Assembly: GCA_021844725.1 (NCBI GenBank)
Contig: JAKBSX010000010.1
Location: 1 to 16,745 of the forward strand
Length of the DNA stretch: 16,745 nt
From: Actinomycetes bacterium
Lineage (GTDB): Bacteria; Actinomycetota; Acidimicrobiia; Acidimicrobiales; Acidimicrobiaceae
Reading direction: 5' to 3'
Position 1 is the first letter of the stretch. Every line of letters starts with the position of its first letter. The position numbers and the translations under genes were made by a program. Shown one piece after another: positions 7,519-14,923 of this stretch. The notes under the pieces were generated by a model, which was given only the letters and a program-made list of their open reading frames with translations, made no database searches and was not told where the DNA came from.

Positions 7519-10374
7519 ATGACTAGAAAGAGAGTTCAAGTGACATCTGAGTTCCCCCTGATTCCAATGTCCAATCCAATATTTGACGCATTAGAGGTTG
7601 GTCAGAGCATATGGTATGACAATGTGCGGCGCTCTCTACTGACATCCGGGCAGCTTACCAGGATGGTAAGCGAAGATGGACTTAGGGGTGTAACTTCGAA
7701 TCCAACCATATTTGACAAAGCAATTGAAGGTTCCAGCGATTACAAGGAAGCATTGTTGTCACTTCGTGGTTCTATGGACGCCAAGTCTGCCTACGAGCAA
7801 CTGGCTTTTGAAGATATCTCCACAGCTGCAGATATTTTGCATTCAGTTTATGATGCCAGTTCAGGGCAGGACGGTTTTGTAAGTATTGAGGTTCCTCCTT
7901 ACTTATGTCATGACACCGAGGGAACCGTTGAGGAAGCGCAAAGAATTTGGACAACCATAGGTCGGCCAAATCTTATGGTGAAAGTCCCTGCGACGCTAGA
8001 GGGTATTGCGGCGCTGCGCAAGCTTATTTCACTGGGAATTAATGTCAATGTAACCTTGATTTTCTCAGTGGCCGTGTATGAGGAAGTTGCCAAGGCCTAT
8101 ATCGATGGGATCAACGACCGTTATGAAGCCGGCGAAGATATTTCCAATATAGCTTCTGTTGCGAGTTTCTTTATTAGCAGAATTGATTCAGCCGTCGATC
8201 CTATGGTCAGCGCCGATTTGCGCGGAAAGATAGGTATTGCCAGCGCAAAGACTGCTTATTCCAGATTCGGGAAGATATTTTCTACCCCTGAATGGAAGTT
8301 CCTTGAGACCAAAGGTGCCTCTCCGCAAAGGCTGCTATGGGCTTCGACCAGTGTGAAAACACCTGCCTATCCTGAGTTAATGTATGTTGAATCATTGATA
8401 GGTCCGCAAACTGTAAATACCATCCCGCCAGCGACATATGAGAGTTTCAAGACAAGGGGAAAAGTCAGCGAGACCTTGAGTGAGAACGTTGATGAAGCTG
8501 AGAGGCAGCTGATCCAGCTTTCGGAAGAAGGAATCTCTCTCAGGGCGGTAACTTCAAATTTGTTAGATGAGGGACTCGCTTCATTTGAAGAGTCATTTAC
8601 AAAGTTGCTTCGATCGATCGAGATTTCAATCCAGTCAGACGGAACCACCGGATATGAAATGGATGAGGCATTACCAGATGAAATTGCGGCGCAGGTCACT
8701 GAGATTGAAAATATATGGAGGGAATCCTCCCGGATAGAGCGAATTTGGCTGCACGATCGAAAAGTGTGGAGTAGTACCGATGAAGATAAGTGGCTGGGAT
8801 GGCTCTCCACTCCAATGGATCAGGCTAACCATGGGCATCGGTTCCGCGAGATCGCGAAATTTGCCGGTGGGCATAGATTCCGGGATGCGGTGGTGCTTGG
8901 CATGGGTGGTTCGAGCTTATGTCCCGAAGCCCTGTCGCTTACATTTAACCCGGTAGATGGATTTCCCAAGCTTTCAATTCTTGATTCTACTGATCCTCTC
9001 CAAATAAGATTATTAGAGGAGCGACTTGACCTTTCAAAGACGTTATTTTTTGTCTCTTCAAAGTCGGGAACTACTCTTGAACCCAATATCTATGCCGATT
9101 ATTTCTACGATAGAACTAGATCGGTAGTTGGGGAAGAGGAAGTAGGGAAGCGGTTTATAGCTATCACCGACCCAGGATCTCCACTGGAGGAACGCGCTCT
9201 TAGAGAGAAATGGAGTGGTATTTACCATGGGGTGCCGTCAATAGGCGGCCGATATTCAGCACTTTCAGACTTTGGGATGATACCTGGTGCTGCGTCGGGT
9301 TTCAAGGTGCTTGAGCTTTTGGAGCGCGCGGAAACCATGGCTCACGCTTGCGCAGCGTGTGTTCCATTGTCGCAAAATCCCGGATTTAGGCTTGGGGCAA
9401 TCATGGGGGTATGCGCTAATCGTGGTGTCGACAAACTGACCATTATCACCTCGAAATCAATTTTTGACTTGAGTGCGTGGCTTAGTCAGTTGCTTGCAGA
9501 ATCAACTGGCAAAGAGGGTAAAGGAATTATTCCGGTTGATGGCGAACCTCTTGGCGAGTCCGGCAGCTACGGCAACGATCGGCTGTTCGTCTATATAAAA
9601 CTCGCTTCTGACGAGGATGACGAGAATCAGAGGAAGCTTGCGGCGATCAAGGATGCTGGATTTGCGGTTTGTGAAATTACTCTTGATGATCCTTACGATA
9701 TTGGCCGAGAGTTCTATCGCTGGGAGTTTGCAACTGCAGTAGCGGGTTCGATAATAAATATTGATCCATTCAATCAACCAGATGTTGAGGACGCGAAGAT
9801 CATTACTCGTGAGTTGACGGAAAAGTATGAACCTCAAGGGTCGTTACCAAAACTTGAACCGGTGGCTCGGGATGACCGTTTCGCAATCTATACAGATGAG
9901 TCAAATGCAGACCAACTGCGGAGTAATAACGCAGAGCTGACAGTTGAGAGTGCGCTTAGGGAGCATTTCAACAGGGTGGCTCCTGGTGACTATGTAGCGT
10001 TTTTGGCATACGTTCCAATGACTCGTGAAAATGAAGAGTCAATGACCAGATTGAGATCACTTGCTCGTGACCGCTTGAAGGTGGCCACCTGTGTTGGATT
10101 TGGGCCTAGGTTCCAACACTCGACAGGACAGGCATACAAGGGTGGCCCAAATACCGGTGTGTTTCTACAGATAACTTGTGATGACATAGCTGACATCAAG
10201 GTTCCTGGACATAATTACACTTTTGGGTTTGTGAAAGAAGCCCAGGCCAGAGGAGATTTGAACGTATTGACTCAGAGAGAGAGGCGGGCCATAAGAATCC
10301 ACATCTTCTCCGATCTTTCCTTGGGACTAAATCGTCTGGCCGAGATCCTTGAGCGGATTATTTCGCAAAGGTGA
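7519..10374 (+). CDS. tal-pgi: Bifunctional transaldolase / glucose-6-phosphate isomerase (Tal-Pgi fusion)
   Basis: One polypeptide of 951 residues carries two cytosolic sugar-phosphate enzymes. The N-terminal third (about 17-370) is transaldolase: LEVGQSIWYDNVRRSLL, DGLRGVTSNPTIFDKAI, and the Schiff-base lysine K155 in NLMVKVPATLEG; it exchanges a dihydroxyacetone unit between sedoheptulose-7-P and glyceraldehyde-3-P. The remainder (about 390-951) is phosphoglucose isomerase with SIS folds: GMGGSSLCPEA (461-471), VSSKSGTT (512-519), ESTGKEGKG (661-669), and the C-terminal GFGPRFQHSTGQAYKGGPN, whose H867 and K874 are likely catalytic. Fusions of this type are known from some acidophilic and acetic acid bacteria. 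The start is uncertain: ATG 7519 has no clear Shine-Dalgarno, GTG 7540 has AGAGAG upstream, and ATG 7567 begins where most transaldolases do (MSNPIFDALEVGQSIW). gnd follows after 65 bp, so it probably heads a pentose-phosphate operon. Confidence 0.93.
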   Translation: MTRKRVQVTSEFPLIPMSNPIFDALEVGQSIWYDNVRRSLLTSGQLTRMVSEDGLRGVTSNPTIFDKAIEGSSDYKEALLSLRGSMDAKSAYEQLAFEDISTAADILHSVYDASSGQDGFVSIEVPPYLCHDTEGTVEEAQRIWTTIGRPNLMVKVPATLEGIAALRKLISLGINVNVTLIFSVAVYEEVAKAYIDGINDRYEAGEDISNIASVASFFISRIDSAVDPMVSADLRGKIGIASAKTAYSRFGKIFSTPEWKFLETKGASPQRLLWASTSVKTPAYPELMYVESLIGPQTVNTIPPATYESFKTRGKVSETLSENVDEAERQLIQLSEEGISLRAVTSNLLDEGLASFEESFTKLLRSIEISIQSDGTTGYEMDEALPDEIAAQVTEIENIWRESSRIERIWLHDRKVWSSTDEDKWLGWLSTPMDQANHGHRFREIAKFAGGHRFRDAVVLGMGGSSLCPEALSLTFNPVDGFPKLSILDSTDPLQIRLLEERLDLSKTLFFVSSKSGTTLEPNIYADYFYDRTRSVVGEEEVGKRFIAITDPGSPLEERALREKWSGIYHGVPSIGGRYSALSDFGMIPGAASGFKVLELLERAETMAHACAACVPLSQNPGFRLGAIMGVCANRGVDKLTIITSKSIFDLSAWLSQLLAESTGKEGKGIIPVDGEPLGESGSYGNDRLFVYIKLASDEDDENQRKLAAIKDAGFAVCEITLDDPYDIGREFYRWEFATAVAGSIINIDPFNQPDVEDAKIITRELTEKYEPQGSLPKLEPVARDDRFAIYTDESNADQLRSNNAELTVESALREHFNRVAPGDYVAFLAYVPMTRENEESMTRLRSLARDRLKVATCVGFGPRFQHSTGQAYKGGPNTGVFLQITCDDIADIKVPGHNYTFGFVKEAQARGDLNVLTQRERRAIRIHIFSDLSLGLNRLAEILERIISQR

Positions 10375-10426
10375 GCCAGGTGGTTTCAATTTCGTCACGA
10401 GGTCGCCTGAAAGAATAAATCTTACT

Positions 10427-10433
10427 AAGGAGG
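10427..10433 (+). promoter_or_regulatory. Strong Shine-Dalgarno for gnd
   Basis: AAGGAGG six bases before ATG 10440, the strongest ribosome binding site in the pentose-phosphate cluster. It suggests efficient translation of gnd from a shared transcript. Confidence 0.8.
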
Positions 10434-10439
10434 AAAACT

Positions 10440-11462
10440 ATGCAACTTGGAATGGTTGGACTGGGCCGGATGGGTGCAAATTTAGTCAGGCGGGCCATGG
10501 CTGGCGGACATGAATGCGTTGTATACGACGTGAACCAAGATGCGGTGAAGTCGCTTGCTAAAGACGGAGCAATCGGGTCAAATTCGCTAAAGGATTTTGT
10601 AGGCAAGCTGGATGCACCTAGAAATGTGTGGGTGATGGTCCCAGCCGGAGAGCTAACCGATAAAACGGTGAAAGATTTAGGAGATTTGTTGTCCAAGGAC
10701 GACATAATTATCGATGGTGGCAACTCATACTATCGGGATGATATCAGGAGAGCTCAAGAGCTATCTCCCAAGGGAATCCATTATCTCGATGTCGGTACCA
10801 GCGGTGGTGTCTGGGGATTGGAACGAGGCTATTGCCTAATGATAGGCGGTGACAAAAAGGCAGTTGAACGAATGACTCCGATATTTACAGCGATTGCCCC
10901 CGGCCCAAGTGCTGCTTCTCGGACTCCAGGCCGAGAGGGTCAGTTTTCCCCTTCTGAGCATGGCTATCTACACTGTGGGCCAGCGGGAGCTGGACACTTT
11001 GTCAAGATGGTTCACAATGGAATCGAATACGGAATCATGGCTGCGTATGGAGAAGGGTTAAATATTCTCAAGAATGCCAACATTGGTTCACAAAAGAGGG
11101 ACTTGGATGCCGAGACCGCGCCTATGGAGCATCCAGAGTTCTATATGTACGATCTGGACATTAAAGACGTTGCTGAGGTGTGGCGGCGAGGCAGCGTTAT
11201 AGCTTCATGGCTGCTTGATCTTACCGCCCAGGCATTGGTCGAATCTCCTGACTTGCATGAGTTTTCCGGAAGGGTTTCGGATTCCGGTGAAGGCCGATGG
11301 ACCGCGATAGCTGCTATTGACGAAGGGGTGCCAGCACCGGTATTAAGTGCCGCATTGTCTTCGAGATTCTTTTCGAGAGATTTAGGCCACTTCTCTAATC
11401 AGGTGCTTTCAGCAATGCGCAAGCAGTTTGGTGGCCATGAGGAAAAAAGCAGTGAGAATTAA
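10440..11462 (+). CDS. gnd: 6-phosphogluconate dehydrogenase, decarboxylating, short NAD-type form
   Basis: Oxidises and decarboxylates 6-phosphogluconate to ribulose-5-phosphate in the cytosol. At 340 residues this is the short (GndA/YqeC-like) class, not the ~470-residue NADP enzyme of E. coli. The Rossmann motif is GLGRMG (7-12). An acidic residue, D30 in VVYDVNQ, sits at the end of strand beta-2, which in this fold favours NAD over NADP, so the product is probably NADH or mixed. The substrate motif LDVGTSGGVWGLERGY (116-131) and the catalytic K189 in HFVKMVHNGIEYG are intact. A segment at about 154-176 before the GHFVKM motif is typical of this short class. The gene lies between tal-pgi (65 bp) and a HAD phosphatase gene (56 bp). 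Confidence 0.94.
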   Translation: MQLGMVGLGRMGANLVRRAMAGGHECVVYDVNQDAVKSLAKDGAIGSNSLKDFVGKLDAPRNVWVMVPAGELTDKTVKDLGDLLSKDDIIIDGGNSYYRDDIRRAQELSPKGIHYLDVGTSGGVWGLERGYCLMIGGDKKAVERMTPIFTAIAPGPSAASRTPGREGQFSPSEHGYLHCGPAGAGHFVKMVHNGIEYGIMAAYGEGLNILKNANIGSQKRDLDAETAPMEHPEFYMYDLDIKDVAEVWRRGSVIASWLLDLTAQALVESPDLHEFSGRVSDSGEGRWTAIAAIDEGVPAPVLSAALSSRFFSRDLGHFSNQVLSAMRKQFGGHEEKSSEN

Positions 11463-11518
11463 CGGGGTTGAGCATCTGTCATACTGGAGTCTTGAGAAGA
11501 AATTAGAAAGGTGCAAAG

Positions 11519-12193
11519 ATGCCCAATGGCCGGATCGCGATTCTATTTGACATAGATGGAACCTTGATAACCAGCGGTGGAGCTGGCACTAGAGCATGGG
11601 CGCTTGCGTTTGAAAAAGCGCACGGTAAAGAAGTAGACATCGGAGAATTTTCTGATGTCGGTATGACAGATGCTGAGGTCGGAAAGCTTAGCTTCGAAGC
11701 GACTTTTGGCCGAAATCCCACTCAGGATGAAATCGAGAAGTTGTTGGAGCTGCATCAAAGTTTTCTTCCAATTGCCGTCGAAGAATCGCAGGGTTACAAG
11801 GTTTTAGACGGGGCCGAAGACCTTTTATCCAAATTGATCCTGGACGGGTACCTTTTGGGACTAGTGAGTGGGAACACAGAGAAGGGGGCTCACATAAAGC
11901 TGCACCGGGCCAATCTGAACAGATTTTTTTCGTTTGGTGGTTATGGATCGGATTCCACCGATCGAAGCGAATTGACAAATGCGGCGCTTTCCAGAGCTGA
12001 ACTTACCTATGGAGCAAGAATACAATTGTCCCAGTTTTTGTCAGTTGGCGATACACCAAGAGATATAGAGGCAGCTCACTCGGTCGGGATTCAGTGTGTT
12101 GGAGTGGCGAGCCATAAGTTTTCAGTTGCCCAGCTCGCAGGTGCGGGAGCAGATTATGTTATCGGTTCGCTTCGGGAAGGATTGCCGCTCTAG
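11519..12193 (+). CDS. HAD-superfamily phosphatase, phosphoglycolate phosphatase-like
   Basis: A 224-residue haloacid dehalogenase-type hydrolase with all four motifs: I, FDIDGTL (nucleophile D11, general acid D13); II, LVSGNTEKG (S117); III, a lysine at about 127; IV, VGDTPRDIEAA (D178, D182). A helical cap at about 15-95 gives the subclass I architecture shared with phosphoglycolate phosphatase and beta-phosphoglucomutase. The likely activity is Mg-dependent removal of phosphate from a small sugar or organic-acid phosphate; the substrate cannot be read from sequence. GAAAGGTG (11506-11513) supports ATG 11519. Its position between gnd and zwf suggests a role in pentose-phosphate metabolism, perhaps as a metabolite-repair phosphatase, but this is inference. 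Confidence 0.85.
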   Translation: MPNGRIAILFDIDGTLITSGGAGTRAWALAFEKAHGKEVDIGEFSDVGMTDAEVGKLSFEATFGRNPTQDEIEKLLELHQSFLPIAVEESQGYKVLDGAEDLLSKLILDGYLLGLVSGNTEKGAHIKLHRANLNRFFSFGGYGSDSTDRSELTNAALSRAELTYGARIQLSQFLSVGDTPRDIEAAHSVGIQCVGVASHKFSVAQLAGAGADYVIGSLREGLPL

Positions 12194-12210
12194 GGAGTGG
12201 AAACGATTTA

Positions 12211-12239
12211 TGTCATTTCAGAAGATCTAAATGATGACA
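12211..12239. repeat. Imperfect inverted repeat after the HAD phosphatase gene
   Basis: TGTCATTT (12211-12218) can pair with AAATGATGACA (12229-12239) with a three-base bulge, 17 bp after the HAD stop codon. It may be a weak terminator or processing site within the operon. No U-tract follows. Confidence 0.3.
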
Positions 12240-12291
12240 CAAAGCTCATTCGTCCGGATTCACCATGAGTGTTGCCAGGCGAAGTAGCTAA

Positions 12292-12317
12292 GCCGAGGGA
12301 GCAAAGCATGCCTCGGC
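12292..12317 (+). promoter_or_regulatory. Hairpin directly upstream of the zwf ribosome binding site
   Basis: GCCGAGG (12292-12298) and CCTCGGC (12311-12317) form a perfect seven-pair GC-rich stem with a 12-base loop. The stem ends five bases before the AAAGG at 12323-12327 that serves zwf. It could set translation or mRNA stability of zwf, or end transcription of the upstream genes; with no U-run, termination is less likely. Confidence 0.4.
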
Positions 12318-12336
12318 GGAAGAAAGGTTAATTATT

Positions 12337-13854
12337 TTGGCTAAAGCAAAGCAAATGGGTGGTTCCGAGGGTCAGAAGAGATCGAAATCGCCCGAAAAGA
12401 ATAAGTCCGGTGCGGGTGGCCCCGCTATGGTTCCGGGTGATGCAGTAATAGTTTTGTTTGGTGCGACCGGTGATCTGGCAAAGAGGAAGCTAATTCCGGG
12501 ATTGTTTCACCTCAGCGAGGCCTCCCTGATGCCGAAGCATTATCACATTTTAGGTTGTGCGCCCGCCGGAACGGGAACGGATTCCGCCGGATTTGAGGGC
12601 TATGTTCGCAATGCGCTTGAGACTTTTGCAAGAAAAAAGCTGACCAAAACATCCTGGAATGAATTCAAGGTAAATCTGTCGTTTGTCGGCATTCAAGATA
12701 ATGATTTGACCCAGCTGTCGGAAGAGATTGTTCGAGTTGAGTCTACTTTGGACAATCCCACCAGGATTTTTTATCTTGCGGTCCCTCCGGACGCATTTGT
12801 GGGTACTGTTGAAAACCTTGCCAATCATGGACTTGTCAATGAAAATTCCCGACTTGTGATTGAGAAGCCGTTTGGCCACGATTTGACGTCCGCTCGCAGG
12901 CTTAATTCGGCCCTGCATAAAGCTTTCAAGGAATCCCAGATTTACAGGATAGACCACTTTGTGGGTCGTGAGACTGTTCAGAATATCCTGGCGTTCAGAT
13001 TTGCTAATGGACTATTTGAAGCGGTATGGAATAATCGCTACATAAATTATGTGCAAATTGATGTTCCGGAGACACTTTCAATCGAAGGTCGTGCTTCATT
13101 TTACGAAGCTACTGGAGCGTTCCGGGACATGGTTGTAACTCATTTGTTTCAAATTCTTGGATTTTTAGCTATGGAGCCTCCTGCTCGTCTCAGTGCTAAC
13201 GAACTTCATCGAAACAGGACGCAAGTATATGACCGCGTTAGGGTACTTGACCCCAAGGACGTTGTATTCGGCCAATACAGGGGATATAAGCAGGAGCCGG
13301 GAGTTGCAAGGAGCTCGGAAGTAGAGACTCTGGTTGCGCTAAAAGCATTCGTGGACAATGACCGATGGGAGGGGGTTCCGTGGTACCTAAGGACTGGGAA
13401 GTCGATGGCAGCAACTCGCTGTGCGATTACGTTAGGCTTCAGGGAAAGTCCCTCTCATATGTTTGAATTTGATCAAAAGCTTAAAGCTAAAATTTCGCCC
13501 AATATTCTTTCTTTCGAGCTGTCTGATCCCGGAAGCGTAACTCTGGAGTTTTTAGTAAAGGAGCCGGGGCCAGACTTTCTATTGGAACCCGCAGCACTTT
13601 CGTTTTCTTACGACTCATCAACCTTGGCTGAACTCGAACTCGAACTCGAAGCTTACGAGCGGCTTTTTCACGATGTAATGTTAGGCGAGCATCTCTTGTT
13701 TAACACTTCTGATGCAATCGAAAGACTTTGGGAAGTGGCAGATCCTATTCTTAAAAATCCGCCGAAACCAATATTGTACGACAAAGGGGGCTGGGGGCCC
13801 AGCAAAGTCAGGGAACTTGTGAAACCCTATCAATGGTATCTTTCCGGGAGCTAG
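12337..13854 (+). CDS. zwf: Glucose-6-phosphate 1-dehydrogenase
   Basis: First step of the oxidative pentose-phosphate pathway: glucose-6-phosphate plus NAD(P)+ to 6-phosphogluconolactone. The cofactor motif is GATGDLAKRK (42-51), substrate motifs include VIEKPFGHD and FYLAVPP, and EAYERLFHDVMLGE lies near the C-terminus. The active-site signature reads RIDHFVGRE (204-212): catalytic His207 is present, but the Lys of the usual RIDHYLGKE is Arg211. At 505 residues it is slightly long because of a Lys/Ser/Gly-rich extension of about 30 residues before the Rossmann fold. TTG 12337 is preferred because AAAGG (12323-12327) precedes it; ATG 12427 would start close to the fold but has a poor ribosome site. 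opcA, the usual actinobacterial partner, and pgl are not adjacent. Last gene of the cluster. Confidence 0.94.
   Translation: MAKAKQMGGSEGQKRSKSPEKNKSGAGGPAMVPGDAVIVLFGATGDLAKRKLIPGLFHLSEASLMPKHYHILGCAPAGTGTDSAGFEGYVRNALETFARKKLTKTSWNEFKVNLSFVGIQDNDLTQLSEEIVRVESTLDNPTRIFYLAVPPDAFVGTVENLANHGLVNENSRLVIEKPFGHDLTSARRLNSALHKAFKESQIYRIDHFVGRETVQNILAFRFANGLFEAVWNNRYINYVQIDVPETLSIEGRASFYEATGAFRDMVVTHLFQILGFLAMEPPARLSANELHRNRTQVYDRVRVLDPKDVVFGQYRGYKQEPGVARSSEVETLVALKAFVDNDRWEGVPWYLRTGKSMAATRCAITLGFRESPSHMFEFDQKLKAKISPNILSFELSDPGSVTLEFLVKEPGPDFLLEPAALSFSYDSSTLAELELELEAYERLFHDVMLGEHLLFNTSDAIERLWEVADPILKNPPKPILYDKGGWGPSKVRELVKPYQWYLSGS
13630..13647 (+). repeat. (GAACTC)3 tandem hexamer inside zwf
   Basis: Three exact copies of GAACTC followed by GAA encode ELELELE (from residue 432) just before the conserved EAYERLFHDV block. 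The repeat length is a multiple of three, so unit changes keep the frame. Confidence 0.75.
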
Positions 13855-13956
13855 ACAGAGATTTCGCCTCCTGGCTGATATTTGACTCCGTCTCAGGAAC
13901 AAGGTTATTTTGCCGCTTGGCTGAATGGTAATAGTTTGTAGGCTCGGTCTAGGGAA

Positions 13957-13977
13957 GTTCCTATTGGTAATAGGAAC
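13957..13977. promoter_or_regulatory. Perfect hairpin upstream of the DUF169 gene
   Basis: GTTCCTATT (13957-13965) and AATAGGAAC (13969-13977) form a nine-pair perfect stem with the loop GGT. It lies between zwf (stop at 13854) and the DUF169 start (14004), ending 15 bases before the TGGAG Shine-Dalgarno. It may be an operator palindrome or a 5' leader hairpin. No U-tract follows, so I do not favour a terminator. Confidence 0.4.
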
Positions 13978-14003
13978 CAGGAATGTGATGATGGAGCCAT
14001 AGC

Positions 14004-14738
14004 ATGTCAAAAACAAATGACGCTGAGCAAATTGCCGTATTAAGTGAAAGACTGAAATCAGCGCTGCACCTTAGCATTGAGCCTATTGGCATTGCTTTCA
14101 GTGATGTTAGACCAGATGAAATTGGGTTCTTTGATGATCCCGTGGCAGAGCCAGATTCTGACGGGCGATCTGGAAGGGTGTCGGCTGGTTGTGTTTTTTG
14201 GATGAAATCGGTGGAGAAAACTTTCACCACACGTCCCCAAGATCACGGGAACTGTAGCGTCGGCAGCTTCACTCATGGACTTTTGGATATGTCTCAAATA
14301 GCTGGCAATAATGACGTAGCTGCACTGCTAGGGTCTGGATGGGTGGATGAGGCCGCAGTTGTAGGTATCCCATTTGTGAGCCGGAAACATAATTTCATTA
14401 CCTATGGACCCTTGAGCGCTGGTGAGTTTGTGCCAGACGTGGTGCTTTTACGTCTCAACGCCAGGCAGATGATGATCATATCCGATGCCGTAGACGTCCA
14501 GATCGAAGGAAAGCCTCAGTGCCATATTGTTGCCATTGCTAAAGAACAGGGTAAGGTGGCCGCGAGTGTCGGTTGCGCACTCTCACGGGCAAGGACAGGC
14601 ATGTTGGCACATGAGATGACTTGTGCGATACCGTTTGCTTTACTTGCTGACACGGTCGCAAAGATTGAGAACGCAGCGAAAATCGATTCCGAAGTGGCAA
14701 AATATGCTGCAGCTGATGCTCGGCGTTTTGCAGGTTAG
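14004..14738 (+). CDS. DUF169 family protein, function unknown
   Basis: A 244-residue soluble protein with no signal peptide or membrane segment. It resembles the DUF169 family, which has conserved cysteines and an NCxVGxxxHG-type motif; here it reads GCVFWMKSVEKTFTTRPQDHGNCSVGSFTHG (62-92). Cysteines are at 63, 84, 173, 191 and 207, several in conserved-looking contexts (KPQCHIVAIAKEQG, ASVGCALSRARTGM, MTCAIPF). Clustered cysteines could bind a metal or iron-sulfur centre, but the family has no agreed biochemical role, so none is assigned. ATG 14004 is supported by TGGAG (13992-13996). The gene sits 149 bp after zwf and 185 bp before the transporter; both gaps hold hairpins, so it may be its own unit. 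Confidence 0.65.
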   Translation: MSKTNDAEQIAVLSERLKSALHLSIEPIGIAFSDVRPDEIGFFDDPVAEPDSDGRSGRVSAGCVFWMKSVEKTFTTRPQDHGNCSVGSFTHGLLDMSQIAGNNDVAALLGSGWVDEAAVVGIPFVSRKHNFITYGPLSAGEFVPDVVLLRLNARQMMIISDAVDVQIEGKPQCHIVAIAKEQGKVAASVGCALSRARTGMLAHEMTCAIPFALLADTVAKIENAAKIDSEVAKYAAADARRFAG

Positions 14739-14798
14739 GCCTGTATTCCTTGTCTTTTTAACTGTGCCAGCCGGAATTAAATTTATCCGAAACAACTT

Positions 14799-14842
14799 AT
14801 TCACTTTTAGGTAAACCTCCGTTAATCTTCTGTTTACCTTCT
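14799..14842 (+). promoter_or_regulatory. Four tandem 11-nt repeats, Pho-box-like
   Basis: Consecutive 11-mers read ATTCACTTTTA, GGTAAACCTCC, GTTAATCTTCT and GTTTACCTTCT. The last two agree at 9 of 11 positions. The shared core G-T-T-[A/C/T]-A-[C/T]-[C/T] with a pyrimidine-rich tail matches the type of 11-bp direct repeat (GTTCACC plus four) bound by PhoP/RegX3-like response regulators in actinobacteria. The array ends 81 bp before the start of a putative phosphate transporter gene, so phosphate-starvation control is a reasonable inference. No clear -10 could be assigned. Confidence 0.55.
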
Positions 14843-14873
14843 AGCCATAACCTCTGAAGTTATCAGATGATGA

Positions 14874-14907
14874 CTGCATTGGCTCGGGGTTTCTTTGCCC
14901 AGTGCAG
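14874..14907 (+). promoter_or_regulatory. Leader hairpin adjoining the transporter Shine-Dalgarno
   Basis: CTGCATTGG (14874-14882) pairs with CCAGTGCAG (14899-14907) over nine base pairs, one of them G-U, with a 16-base loop. The stem ends two bases before AAGGAG (14910-14915), the ribosome site of the transporter gene. It could influence translation initiation. Confidence 0.4.
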
Positions 14908-14923
14908 GTAAGGAGCTTAGTTA

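Noticed and set aside
8367..8810. Minus-strand open frame of 147 codons inside tal-pgi.
   Set aside because: Antisense to a well-supported fusion gene and without homology signals; low-complexity Ser-rich product typical of a shadow frame.
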